Numbered from the stretch's first letter, positions 8,256 to 17,221 are shown. The stretch is 64,000 nucleotides of DNA from Promicromonospora sukumoe 327MFSha3.1 (GCF_000385135.1 NZ_ARQM01000004.1:1-64000); one strand, 5' to 3'. Made by a program: numbers and translations. Notes: generated from the sequence alone by a model not told the origin.

Positions 8256-10478
8256 CTACTCTGCATCGGGCAAGAGCGAACTCTTCGGACCGTCCCACAC
8301 GATCGCCAGCTGGTCCCGTGCGCGAGTCGCCGCCACGTACAGCACAGACCTCTCCTGCTGCACCCGCTCCTTGCGTTCCTCCGCAGGCACCTTGTTCATG
8401 CCCGCTGGCACCACGTCTGCGGAGATACCGAACAGCAGCACCCGGCGGAACTCCATGCCCTTGGCGCGGTGCATGGTCATCACCGGAACGTTGCCCTTGC
8501 CCAGAGTCGAGCTGGTCCCAACGTACTTCGCCGGGATTCCGCGCTCTCGGAGGTCGTCGGCCAGTATCTTTCCTTCGTTACGGTTTCGGACGAGCACCGC
8601 GAGGTCCGACGCGTCGTCTACCTTCGTTCGCCAGCCTGTCAGGATGCGGGCGGTCGCGGCATAGGCCTCATCCATCTGTGCGAAGCCGTGTTCCTCAGGC
8701 GGCGGGCCGATCCGGGACGAGCGGTAGCCGAGGGAAGAAGTGGCGTCGTTCTCCATGTCGACCAGAGATTCTCCACCTAGGACGCTTACCGCGTACCGGA
8801 GGGTCTGCGCCGTCGTTCGGTAGTTCAGGGTCAGCCTGCGTGACCGGCCGGCCAGCCGGATGCCCAGGCGGGCGGGAACGACGCGAGGGCTGTAGATCCG
8901 CTGCTGAGAGTCTTCGGCGATGAAGAAGTCGTTGCCGCCCGGCGCCACGAGCGCGCGGAGGAACAGCAGGTGGGCGGGAGTAAGGTCCTGCGCCTCGTCG
9001 ACCAGCACATGGTCGGCGAACCGAGGTTGTCCTGCGGCAGCCATCGCGTCAAGCGCCGTGGCAACGACGAGCGAGCACTCGTCGAACCCGATCTTTCCGC
9101 CGTGCGCGAGGCGGGCGCGGTAGTCCTCGATCACGTCCCACACGGCGGATCGCTGCACCCTGTTCAGCGCTACGCCCCGGCCAGGCCGGCCAGCTTGTAG
9201 GTACTCGGCACGGTTGGTGATCCGTCCAGCAAGCACGACCTGGCCGTACTCTCCGGACAGGAACGCAGCAGTGCGGAGTGACTCGGGCAGTTCCCAGCCG
9301 GCGGCACTGAGCGCAGCCCGCCACGTGCGGTCCACCTCCGGGTCGAGATCGAGCCCATGCCGCTGCCCACCGATGACGTGGACGGCGCTGTCGATCGGGA
9401 TTCCTCGTCGCGACGCATGGTTGAGCAGGTTGACGCTGATGGCGTCCACATTGCTCACGTACACGCCTGGTTCCCCAGGCTCCCTGGCGATCCGCACCCC
9501 GGGGTCCAGGATCGTCAACTGCCTGAGGAGCTCCTCGGCCAGTGTCCGGTTGAACGTCGTCAGGACGATCCGCGCCTCTGGATCTGCCGTGGCGAGCCAT
9601 CGCGCGCGGTGGAGCAGCACGACGGTCTTGCCGGTACCGGCGCCGCCCGAGAGCCGGAAGGATCCTGTCATCGGCGACTCGGCGTACCGGCGCTGCTCCG
9701 GGTGAAGGAACACACGCCAGCGGCCGAAGTTGGGATCCTCGATGGCGTCCCGCAGTGCCTTGTCATCTCTGACATAGGCGAACTCCATTTGCGTGGCGGG
9801 GTGGTCGAGGGCACTCAGGACGCTCTCATCCGAGTTCGGATCGCCGGACGAGGGGCGCAGCTCATATCGGGCGCGCACCTCGCTGAGTGGTGTGCCTATG
9901 GCAAGGTCCAGGAGGACCTCGGCTTGCCATTTTGCACGGGCGGTATCCGTCAAGGCTGAGAACGCGTTCTCGTCGCTCTCGGCGATCGCCTGCTCTGCCA
10001 GGTCGTCCGTGATGCCGATCTCAAGGAGATCGGTGAGGGAGATACCGTGCTTCGTGAGCAGGGGCGATGCTGTGTCTTCTCGCGGCGGGGTGCGGTCATA
10101 GGTGGACGGGTACGGGCGAGAGACGGGCGCGGGCGCGGGCGCGGACGCCTCGATCAGCTCCAGGACGCCGCTTGCTGGGTTGACGCGTAGCGTTGCCTTC
10201 TTCGCGAATGTGATCGCGTCGTCGTGCGGGTACGTACCCAAGTAGACATAGTGAGCCTCGTAGCCACCCTGCGGTGCCAGCTTTACCAGGACGGCTCGCC
10301 AGAACTTGTCGACTCGTCCAGTCCGGACACGCGGGTCGACGGTCCCGGTGATGGGCTCGATGTGCAGTCCAGGGACTGTGTCGTCGGAGCGGAGCTTCTC
10401 CAGGAAGGTAAACACCTTGCCACTCACGCTCTTGTCGAGTGCAGGCCGCTGCGCTGGACCGAGAGTCACATGAGGCAC
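8256..10478 (-). CDS. UvrD-like superfamily 1 helicase with N-terminal RelE/ParE-like domain
   Basis: 740-aa ATP-dependent DNA helicase. Motifs in order: Walker A GGAGTGKTVVLLHRA (about 278-292), LVDEAQDLTP (about 493-502, motif II), LTLNYRTT (motif IV), MTMHRAKGMEFRRVLL (motif V) and VLYVAATRARDQL (motif VI). Residues 10-110 do not belong to the helicase. KVFTFLEKLR...PGLHIEPI...RVDKFWRAVLVK...YLGTYPHDDAITFA resembles RelE/ParE/HigB toxins, a fusion I know from other actinobacterial UvrD proteins. The gene lies 73 bp downstream of the TOPRIM-like gene on the same strand, so the three minus-strand genes probably form one operon. Gabija also pairs an ATPase-TOPRIM nuclease with a UvrD helicase (GajB), but GajB is smaller and lacks this N-terminal domain. 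Participation in a shared system is inference. Confidence 0.85.
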   Translation of the reverse strand: MPHVTLGPAQRPALDKSVSGKVFTFLEKLRSDDTVPGLHIEPITGTVDPRVRTGRVDKFWRAVLVKLAPQGGYEAHYVYLGTYPHDDAITFAKKATLRVNPASGVLELIEASAPAPAPVSRPYPSTYDRTPPREDTASPLLTKHGISLTDLLEIGITDDLAEQAIAESDENAFSALTDTARAKWQAEVLLDLAIGTPLSEVRARYELRPSSGDPNSDESVLSALDHPATQMEFAYVRDDKALRDAIEDPNFGRWRVFLHPEQRRYAESPMTGSFRLSGGAGTGKTVVLLHRARWLATADPEARIVLTTFNRTLAEELLRQLTILDPGVRIAREPGEPGVYVSNVDAISVNLLNHASRRGIPIDSAVHVIGGQRHGLDLDPEVDRTWRAALSAAGWELPESLRTAAFLSGEYGQVVLAGRITNRAEYLQAGRPGRGVALNRVQRSAVWDVIEDYRARLAHGGKIGFDECSLVVATALDAMAAAGQPRFADHVLVDEAQDLTPAHLLFLRALVAPGGNDFFIAEDSQQRIYSPRVVPARLGIRLAGRSRRLTLNYRTTAQTLRYAVSVLGGESLVDMENDATSSLGYRSSRIGPPPEEHGFAQMDEAYAATARILTGWRTKVDDASDLAVLVRNRNEGKILADDLRERGIPAKYVGTSSTLGKGNVPVMTMHRAKGMEFRRVLLFGISADVVPAGMNKVPAEERKERVQQERSVLYVAATRARDQLAIVWDGPKSSLLPDAE

Positions 10479-10551
10479 GTTGGCAGACTACGTCGCCTTC
10501 GCCTGGAAATCGTCCGTTACGCGCCGCCGTTTGTGATGTTGAGCAGGGGAT

Positions 10552-11169
10552 TCACCGGAGCAGAGCCCGAACAGCCCGCTCGGTTTCCTGCGCGAGCCGC
10601 TGGAACGAGGGAAGCTGCGCGACCGGACCGTCCAGGTCCAGGCGTTCGAGCAGGGCTCGCCGATGGTCGTTGAACCGATTCTTCGTCTGCTTTAGGCGTC
10701 GCCCAGTCGTCTCGCTTGCTCGGGAGCACGCTCGCATCAGGATGTCCTTCGAGCCCTTGGTGTCCTCGATCTGCCGGAAGAGAGGTACATCGAGGCTGAC
10801 GCGACCTCGGCTGTTACCGACGACATCGCGGATCGCTTGTTCGTCAGTGAGGAGCCAGGCCTCGGTCATCTGCACCGGGACGACAGGAACGCCTCGAAGG
10901 CCATGCTGGGCGAATGCCGCATGGATCTCTTCAACACGAGGTGTTGGGTCCGAGGAGTCCGCGTCACGGTGGAGGAAGACCAGGTCGTACGACACATCGG
11001 ACTTCATGAGGTCAGAGATCTTCTTCTCCGACGGGCCATGGGATGGCTGATGCAGGCCTTGTACTTCGTCGGCGCCGGCGCGCCGGACCAGTTCGCTGAT
11101 GATCCCGACGAGCGGGATGTCGCTCGTGCCCTCCGCGAGAAGGACGAACGAGATCATGCGAAGCCCCAT
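10552..11169 (-). CDS. TOPRIM-like protein (DUF4276-type), putative nuclease subunit
   Basis: 205 aa. The N-terminus shows FVLLAEGTSD with Glu13, and further on VFLHRDADS with Asp69 and Asp71. This E...DxD pattern is the metal-binding signature of TOPRIM folds and matches DUF4276/OLD-type TOPRIM partners of AAA ATPases. The middle has MTEAWLLTDEQAI, also common in that family. The ATG overlaps the stop of the ATPase gene (ATGA), so the two are translationally coupled and likely form one complex. In GajA or OLD nucleases both domains are on one chain; here they are separate, as in PARIS (AriA/AriB, whose TOPRIM is DUF4435). Nuclease activity is inferred, not shown. Confidence 0.75.
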   Translation of the reverse strand: MGLRMISFVLLAEGTSDIPLVGIISELVRRAGADEVQGLHQPSHGPSEKKISDLMKSDVSYDLVFLHRDADSSDPTPRVEEIHAAFAQHGLRGVPVVPVQMTEAWLLTDEQAIRDVVGNSRGRVSLDVPLFRQIEDTKGSKDILMRACSRASETTGRRLKQTKNRFNDHRRALLERLDLDGPVAQLPSFQRLAQETERAVRALLR

Positions 11170-12584
11170 CAGACACCTGCCTCGTCGTTCGAGAGTAGGT
11201 CGACGACGAGCTGGTCGCCCTCTTGCGTGACGAGATAGGCCTGGACGTCGGCCCTGGTCAGAGCGACACGTGCGGGTGTGCTGCGCCAGGTGCCGCGCAT
11301 CGAGTGGAGACGGACGGTTACGGCTGCACGGTTCGACCGGGTGATCGAGGTGTTGAACGCCAGCACCAGGTCCTCCGCGTTCTGCATGCTCACGAAGCGC
11401 GGGGAGTGAGTGTTGACAATGACCTGGCGCAAGGGGTTGGAGCGGTCCAGTGGCTCGTCGGGATCGACCGCGAGGCTGCGGACGAGGTCGACCATTGCGC
11501 GCATCCGTGCCGGGTGGATCCCGTTCTCGGGCTCCTCCATACAGATGACGCCGTTGAAGTCCGGGTCCTCGACCATGATGCAGAGCGCCAGAAACCGCAG
11601 CGTCCCGTCAGACAGGTTGCGGGCGGGAACCATCCGACCAGGCCCGATGCCGGCGTAGAGGGTGAGGAGTTCGCGTTTAGCATCGGAGTCGACGTCGATC
11701 TCGCGGACATCGGTCAGTCCGAGTGCGGCAGCCTTGACGCGCTCGTAGGCGGCACCGCCGTCGACCGCCGCCATGCGGCTCAACGCCGATGCCATGTGCG
11801 CGCCGTTCTCCGAGATCGTCGTCGGTGCCGTGACCTCGTCCGGCTGTCGCATCGCCGAGGGTTCGAGGGCCAGGAGGCTCCAGTGCCGCATTTCGTTGCG
11901 GGCGGCGAGGATCGTCGGCGCATCGATGGTCGTCGTCGTGCTCACAGCAGTGCGGGGTGCAAGGCGCGCAGGGGACTTCTGGGGCCGCCCGTCATGCCCC
12001 TCCGTGTGGACGAGCACGGCGACCTCACCGTCGTCCTCGTTGAGCGTGGAGATCAGTGTGGTGTGTCCCCCTTCGGCGGTGATTACGGCGTTGCGGAACG
12101 AATCCCGGCCACGGAGCCAGGCGATCCGATCGACAGCGCCGGTGGAGTCGATGCTGCTCAGGCTCTCGTGTAGGAGCCGGATCCCACCAGTGCGGCCGTG
12201 GGACTCGACTGCGGTTGGTACGTCCTCCAGCTCGAGCTCGTAGCGCAGGTATGTCGCCGTCGTTGTGCCCATGCGCCCGAAGTCGTCGGTGACTTCGCGC
12301 GGCACGATCATCTCGGCGGCAAGCCGCATAGTCCGGGGTTCGCCGGGCCGGGCGCCGTCCCAGAAGAGCAGCGAAAGGTCAGGCGGGCCACCATCAATGG
12401 CGCGCACTCGTGAGGCAGCCTCAATGAACGTCGTGTCCGCGAGCAGGGACAGGAAGCGGATCGCGTCAAAGATGTTCGACTTGCCGACCGCATTGGGCCC
12501 GGCGATGCAGGTGTAGGGACCGAAGTCCGCTTCGAATCCGAGCAGGTTCTTGAACCCGTCGATCTCCAGTCGGGTCAGCACCAT
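11169..12584 (-). CDS. AAA ATPase of the OLD/RecF-like (AAA15/AAA21) family
   Basis: 471 aa, SMC/ABC-type ATPase. It begins MVLTRLEIDGFKNL, the usual first strand, and has Walker A GPNAVGKSN at residues 29-37. The ABC signature-like NLSDGTLRFLALCIM lies near 320, Walker B with catalytic glutamate (ICMEEPENGIHP) near 348, and the switch histidine NTHSPRF near 390. No TOPRIM domain follows, so the protein ends where the ATPase of an OLD nuclease would end; the TOPRIM-like partner is encoded by the next gene, overlapping by one ATGA. The gene heads a minus-strand operon ending in the UvrD-like helicase. Such ATPases sense phage DNA or proteins in Gabija, PARIS and retron systems; the trigger here is unknown. 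Confidence 0.85.
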   Translation of the reverse strand: MVLTRLEIDGFKNLLGFEADFGPYTCIAGPNAVGKSNIFDAIRFLSLLADTTFIEAASRVRAIDGGPPDLSLLFWDGARPGEPRTMRLAAEMIVPREVTDDFGRMGTTTATYLRYELELEDVPTAVESHGRTGGIRLLHESLSSIDSTGAVDRIAWLRGRDSFRNAVITAEGGHTTLISTLNEDDGEVAVLVHTEGHDGRPQKSPARLAPRTAVSTTTTIDAPTILAARNEMRHWSLLALEPSAMRQPDEVTAPTTISENGAHMASALSRMAAVDGGAAYERVKAAALGLTDVREIDVDSDAKRELLTLYAGIGPGRMVPARNLSDGTLRFLALCIMVEDPDFNGVICMEEPENGIHPARMRAMVDLVRSLAVDPDEPLDRSNPLRQVIVNTHSPRFVSMQNAEDLVLAFNTSITRSNRAAVTVRLHSMRGTWRSTPARVALTRADVQAYLVTQEGDQLVVDLLSNDEAGV

Positions 12585-13370
12585 TCGACCCTACCTGTGA
12601 ACGGGTGTGGATCCCGCGATCTGGCAAGAGTCGGTGGACTCTCGGTGGCCGAAACGTGGGCTCGATCGCGGGTGAGGTGGGTTGTCGGGTCTTCGGAAGC
12701 CTCTATAAGGGAGAGGAGTTGTTTGTGCCCGCGACTCCCGAAGAGATCAAGGATCTGCGGGTGCCTCGTCCCGGTCTGTCCGCACGACGGCCATGAGACA
12801 CGAGCACGTCAAGTCGCGTGCCCACTAGGTACCACCCCGATTGCCCTTCTCGGCGGCGGGTTGCCCCCGCGCGGAGACCGGCAGATGATCCGTGTTCGAG
12901 CCGCAAGCACGACCCTCCGGTCGTGGGCCAGTGTCCGCGGCCGCCTTCTGCATCTCGAGTCGGGCCTCACACACGATGGGGCGCCGAGGGCCGCACTGGA
13001 TCCGCGACCTGGTCTTCGGAGAATCCCAGCCTTCGGTTCAAGCGAGGTGAATAGACTCGCCTACCGGGATCGCCCGGGTCCTGGACCAGGTGCGATCCGA
13101 CCAGGCTTTGGCGCCGATCCGCTGTACCGCAGCCGTCGATCGCCTGGCGCAAGGGTTTCGAGGCCCGGTGATCAGGCTCGACAACGGGGCATTGAGCGCG
13201 GCTAGCCGCCAAACATCGCCGGTGCCGACGGCGACCCCATCGGCACTTTCGAGACGTCCCAGCGTGGTGGCTTCGGTGAGGCCAGCGGCCCATGGGCATT
13301 GTTCCGACGCCTCGTGGACATCGATTCTGAGCCGCTGGACCTCAGATTTTATATTGGGGATGATTCCCAT
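12585..13370. other. 786-bp stretch with no convincing gene
   Basis: Divergent intergenic region between the ATPase operon (minus) and the next plus-strand gene, so it should hold both promoters. Open frames are present but arginine/proline-rich. The only protein-like piece is a short plus-strand reading at 12605-12796 ending EELFVPATPEEIKDLRVPRP, and another near 13060-13180 (IARVLDQVRSDQALAPIRC...). I matched neither to a family. They may be remnants of decayed genes. The last 40 bp before 13371 are AT-richer (cagattttatattgggga), fitting a promoter/ribosome-binding region for the downstream gene. Confidence 0.4.
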
Positions 13371-14726
13371 ATGGGTAAGAACCCCGCGCAGCTGAATCAG
13401 AAGCAGGTCGACGTCCTACGTTGGATCGACGACGGATGCCCCGACGGTGTCTACGTCGACGGCTATGAGCACCGGATTGTTGCCCGGGCGCTGCAGAACC
13501 GAGGTTTGGTGACGATCAGTGGCAGGGGACCGACCTGGAGTGCCCGTGTCACCAAAGCTGGCCGCCAGTGGCAGGCCGCGCCGCCTGCAGTGGTCCTGCC
13601 CGATGAGTCCGAGGCCGACCGGCTGATCGGCAGGGTCTTGGATGCGGGCGGTCGGCTGACGTTGCCCGAAGACCGAGAGGTCGAGTCAGCCCATGAGCGG
13701 CTTGTCCGCATGAGCCTCAAGTCGCCGGCGCGGCCCAGAGGCAAGCGGTTGGAGATGGTCTCGACCGGACACTGGGGCCAGGGGCCCAAAACGATCGAGT
13801 TTGTCGAGCACTTCGACGACCTGGTGGAGCCGCGGCCAGTGCCTATCCCCGAGGGGATCGGGAAGTACCACCCGGCGGTGAGGGCCTATGTGAGCAATAA
13901 GGAATGGCAATACGTCACCACGGAATACATCGGGCGGGCCGCTCGCATCTTGCAGGCCCTCGCCAACGAAGCTAGCAAGCGCGGGCTCGTCGCCACAGAC
14001 CCAGGCTCTGCAGCGAAGGGCCTCCCAGATCATCAAGCCCGAGAAGCGAGAGCAGGACACCTCGCTCTGCGAACGCCCGCAGGTGTCTACAGCATTCAGG
14101 TCAAGGAGATCGCCGGCAAGGGAGGGCAGAAGACCGCCCGGCGCGGGTGGAACGAACGCAAGGTAGACCCTGCGTGGATCGAGAACCGGGGATGGGAGTT
14201 CATCAGCACTGGGAAGCTCGAACTTATTGTCCGCGGCCCTGGAAGCGCCTACGGAGGCGACCACTACCGCGACGCCAAGACGATCACGGTCGAGGATCGA
14301 CTCCCTGAGCTGCTGCGCTCGTTCGAGGTCCACAAACTTCGCGCGGACTGGCAGGAGCAAGAGCGCAATCGCGAGAAGGCTGACAGGCGCCAGCGCTGGG
14401 AGCGCGCGATGGCCTTGGCCAAGGAAGAGTACTTTGCTCACGCGCGCTGGGAGCACTTCAAAGAGCGTTCACGAGAGTGGCAGGCGATCAATCAGCATCG
14501 AGGCTTCCTCAAATCGGCCAGAGCAGGCCTGGGACAGTACGAGGGCGAGGATCGAGACCTGATCGAACAACAATTGGATGAAGCCGAGCAGACGATCGAC
14601 ACTCTCGACTCCATCCGGCACCCTGCGCGCATCGTCCCGAATGTTCCGGAACCCAAGGCCGAGGACCTAAAGCCGTTCCTCCATGGATGGAGCGTCCACG
14701 GCCCGGACGGATCTCCCTGGGGGTGA
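13371..14726 (+). CDS. Hypothetical protein, winged-helix-like N-terminus and coiled-coil C-terminus
   Basis: 451 aa from ATG 13371. GGGGA lies about 10 nt upstream, and earlier in-frame codons give low-quality sequence. Residues 1-65 (LNQKQVDVLRWIDDGCPDG...ARALQNRGLVTISGRG...WSARVTKAG) read as a winged helix-turn-helix. The central part contains basic segments such as VKEIAGKGGQKTARRGW. Residues about 345-430 are highly charged and predicted helical (WQEQERNREKADRRQRWERA, then a Q/E-rich stretch), suggesting a coiled coil. Similar proteins occur, as far as I recall, as uncharacterised genes in actinobacterial mobile DNA. A DNA-binding role is inferred from the N-terminus only. A terminator-like palindrome follows at 14779. 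Confidence 0.6.
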   Translation: MGKNPAQLNQKQVDVLRWIDDGCPDGVYVDGYEHRIVARALQNRGLVTISGRGPTWSARVTKAGRQWQAAPPAVVLPDESEADRLIGRVLDAGGRLTLPEDREVESAHERLVRMSLKSPARPRGKRLEMVSTGHWGQGPKTIEFVEHFDDLVEPRPVPIPEGIGKYHPAVRAYVSNKEWQYVTTEYIGRAARILQALANEASKRGLVATDPGSAAKGLPDHQAREARAGHLALRTPAGVYSIQVKEIAGKGGQKTARRGWNERKVDPAWIENRGWEFISTGKLELIVRGPGSAYGGDHYRDAKTITVEDRLPELLRSFEVHKLRADWQEQERNREKADRRQRWERAMALAKEEYFAHARWEHFKERSREWQAINQHRGFLKSARAGLGQYEGEDRDLIEQQLDEAEQTIDTLDSIRHPARIVPNVPEPKAEDLKPFLHGWSVHGPDGSPWG

Positions 14727-14778
14727 CGGCCGGAAATGGATGAATCTCGCTTGCGATGGGCTCGATCGTCGACCCGAC

Positions 14779-14806
14779 GGCCTCCCCAGGCCTGGGGAGG
14801 CCTTTC
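14779..14806 (+). terminator. Perfect 12-bp palindrome followed by TTTCT
   Basis: The arms ggcctccccagg/cctggggaggcc (14779-14802) abut with no spacer and are followed by tttct. This is a rho-independent-like terminator 52 bp after the stop of the winged-helix gene. Confidence 0.65.
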
Positions 14807-14869
14807 TCACCCAGCGGTTCACCCGGGCCGCTGTTCCGCGCACTGGTGTGGCCGCGTAGCGTCCAGCCC

Positions 14870-15538
14870 ATGACTGATGCCGGTGATGTCGATGCCGTCG
14901 AGAAGCTTGTGCGTGACCGGCTTGGGTCGACCTCATCTTGGGTTGAGCCGGATGGCTACCCCGACTCGCTGGCCCTGTGTGCCATCGACTCGATCTACTC
15001 GCTGCAGTCGCACTACACCGCAACGGTCCGCGTCTTGGACCGCTATCGCGCGTACCGGCGCGAACAGGACGCTGACCCGAACAAGGATGGAGCGCCCGAG
15101 CTGCTGGCCGCGATTCAGGAAGCCGACGGCCCGGCCGCGGCCGCGGACAGCCTCTTCGGTAATCGCGCGAAGGCGCCCGGTACGAAGCGACTTAAGTCGG
15201 AAGCTCTCGCCGACGCGGTGGCGAGGCTAGCTGGCATCGGCGTAGAGACCACGGCCCATCTCCGCTCCGCTGAAGCGTCGGAGGCGCGGCGCGCCTGGAG
15301 TGTCAAGGGACTCGGGCCCGTCTCGTGGGACTACCTCCTGATGCTCGCCGGCGCTCAAGGCGTCAAAGCGGACACCAAGGTCCGGCAGTTCGTCACGACT
15401 GCGGTTGGGGAGAGCTGCATTGTCTCGAAGGGCCGCGCGGAGCGTGCGGTGAAGGCTGCATCGGAACGTCTCGGATCGACGCAGCGCGCTCTCGACCACG
15501 CGATCTGGCAGTACCAGCGGACGGTCCAGAAGCTATGA
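14870..15538 (+). CDS. Hypothetical protein with HhH-GPD-like segment
   Basis: 222 aa from ATG 14870; an upstream extension to 14756 reads through the terminator palindrome and is rejected. The segment GLGPVSWDYLLMLAGAQGVKADTKVRQFV (about residues 145-172) matches the helix-hairpin-helix plus GPD loop layout of DNA glycosylase-like proteins: a G-x-G-P/V hairpin, then helix and an acidic residue. The rest of a true base-excision glycosylase, for example the iron-sulphur cysteines of EndoIII, is absent. N-terminal helices precede it (ALCAIDSIYSLQSHYTATVRVLDRY). No clear ribosome-binding site is seen, which may mean leaderless translation. Function unknown; DNA binding is plausible in this island. 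Confidence 0.55.
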   Translation: MTDAGDVDAVEKLVRDRLGSTSSWVEPDGYPDSLALCAIDSIYSLQSHYTATVRVLDRYRAYRREQDADPNKDGAPELLAAIQEADGPAAAADSLFGNRAKAPGTKRLKSEALADAVARLAGIGVETTAHLRSAEASEARRAWSVKGLGPVSWDYLLMLAGAQGVKADTKVRQFVTTAVGESCIVSKGRAERAVKAASERLGSTQRALDHAIWQYQRTVQKL

Positions 15539-15625
15539 GCATGCCGCGCCCCCATCCGGCAGATCAGCCGATGCAGGGCAAGACGACGTGATCTTCCACG
15601 AGGCTCCTTGCGGAGGGACTGACCT

Positions 15626-17212
15626 ATGAGCGTTCTCTATCGAGCGGTGTGGTCGGACGCAGCAACGTCGAACCATGCGCTGGCTCTTGACCGCTTGCGA
15701 GCTTGCGTCGCTGCGTGGATCCAGGAGACGTCCGATCCCGTACCAATGGTTGACGGACACAGTAGGTTCGAGGTCTCTCAGGGGCGGCATCGGAAGGTAT
15801 TCGCACGCTCGATCAACTCCGAGGCCTTCGAGGTCAGCGCAACTGATCAGGCGCTCGGAGACCCGACCGAGTGGGTGACCGTCATTCGCGTCGTTGCGGA
15901 CGGTGAGCGAGTGCACACGTTCGTCGAGCTGAGCATGTCCTCCGACGACCTTGCCCGTCGGGTGGCCGTCGGCCGGCCGAGGATCGTGCATGAGTTGCTT
16001 GAGGCGGCCGGGAAGCCGGTGCTGGGCACGAGCGGCCTGCTGACCGGGCCGCTTGCGTTGCCGGCCAACGGAGTCACGATTCTTACCGACATGCTCGCCA
16101 ACCCCGCTCGCAGCCTCCCGGTCATCGTCTGCGCCGAGCCGAACGGTGAGCACGACGGCGCATGGCTTCGTACTGCAGGCAAGATCGCCGCTCGCGCAGA
16201 AGGTATTGCAGTAGTCATCACCTTGGATGCGAAAGCGGTCGTGGCATTCAGGCGCGAGCTCGGACAGCTGGCGATCTGGGACGGTGGCATGCGCGTTTAC
16301 GTACCCAGCGTCGTTGCCAGGGACTCAGAGGGCTGGCGGCACCGCTACTACGTGCGCTCACGGTTCGAGGAATCTGTTTCGTCGGTGATCGATCGGATCG
16401 TCTATTCAGTCGCCCAGCTCTCCACCCGCCGTCGGGTTCCCGCTGTCTTCCGGGTGTTCGGCGAGCAGAGCGGCCTGCCGGTAGATGCGCTGGACGGGAT
16501 GATCCCGGCAGGTGAGCTGACCGAGGCGCGCGATCAGTGGGAGTTCGACCTTGAGGTCGCGCGCGATGAGCAGAGCTCGTTGGAGCGCGAGCTCGCCGGC
16601 GCGAACGGCCACTTGGCCCGCCTCAAGGACGCGCTGATCGCTCAAGGTTTGGCCGACTTGCTGTGGGGCACCCTGCACGAGGATCCGGACTCGATACCGG
16701 ACGAAGTGCAGGTCACCTCGGAGGCGGTGCTGGCCGCACAGATGTATCTGTCGGACTGGCTCTCGCTGCCCGACTCCGCCGTTCGTGAGCTCGAGGACAT
16801 CGACACCGCTCCCGAGGCGTACAACTGGGGCAACAAGACCTGGCGCGGGCTGCGAGCCCTTGCCGCCTATGCCGAGGACCGTGCCAACGGCTGGGACAAA
16901 GGTGGCTTCTGGGAATGGTGCGCTTCGGGCCCCTTGCTCGGATGGCCAGCCACCAGCAAGAAGTTGTCGATGGTCGAGAGCGAGACGGTCCGCAACAACG
17001 ACAAGCTCAGCTGGACGCGCGTCTTCGAGATCGACCGAGCGGTTCAATCGTCAGGTGAGATCACGATGCTCGCACACCTGAAGATATCCGAAGGCGGCGG
17101 GAACCTCGCCCCTCGCGTGTACTTCTACGACGACACCGGCGGCTCCACCAAGCAGATGCACGTCGGTCTCGTCGGGCCGCACTACCTCGTACCGAACAAG
17201 TCAACGAACTAG
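15626..17212 (+). CDS. Hypothetical protein, first gene of a two-gene unit
   Basis: 528 aa, ATG 15626 preceded by CGGAGGG. I do not recognise a named family. The N-terminal quarter (MSVLYRAVWSD... FEVSATDQ... WVTVIRVV...) reads as mixed alpha/beta; the middle (SLPVIVCAEP... GIAVVITLDAKAVVAFRREL) as a Rossmann-like alternation. Residues about 305-335 form a probable coiled coil (DLEVARDEQSSLERELAGAN). The C-terminus ends with MHVGLVGPHYLVPNKSTN, a pattern I have seen at the ends of other uncharacterised actinobacterial proteins. Its TAG overlaps the AGGAGG of the following gene, so the two are expressed together. The position within a defence island suggests, but does not show, an immunity role. 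Confidence 0.6.
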   Translation: MSVLYRAVWSDAATSNHALALDRLRACVAAWIQETSDPVPMVDGHSRFEVSQGRHRKVFARSINSEAFEVSATDQALGDPTEWVTVIRVVADGERVHTFVELSMSSDDLARRVAVGRPRIVHELLEAAGKPVLGTSGLLTGPLALPANGVTILTDMLANPARSLPVIVCAEPNGEHDGAWLRTAGKIAARAEGIAVVITLDAKAVVAFRRELGQLAIWDGGMRVYVPSVVARDSEGWRHRYYVRSRFEESVSSVIDRIVYSVAQLSTRRRVPAVFRVFGEQSGLPVDALDGMIPAGELTEARDQWEFDLEVARDEQSSLERELAGANGHLARLKDALIAQGLADLLWGTLHEDPDSIPDEVQVTSEAVLAAQMYLSDWLSLPDSAVRELEDIDTAPEAYNWGNKTWRGLRALAAYAEDRANGWDKGGFWEWCASGPLLGWPATSKKLSMVESETVRNNDKLSWTRVFEIDRAVQSSGEITMLAHLKISEGGGNLAPRVYFYDDTGGSTKQMHVGLVGPHYLVPNKSTN

Positions 17213-17221
17213 GAGGTAGTG

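Noticed and set aside
12597-13205. Plus-strand 202-codon frame between the ATPase and the winged-helix gene
   Set aside because: Arginine/proline/serine-rich, no family resemblance and no ribosome-binding site; kept only as an unexplained gap.
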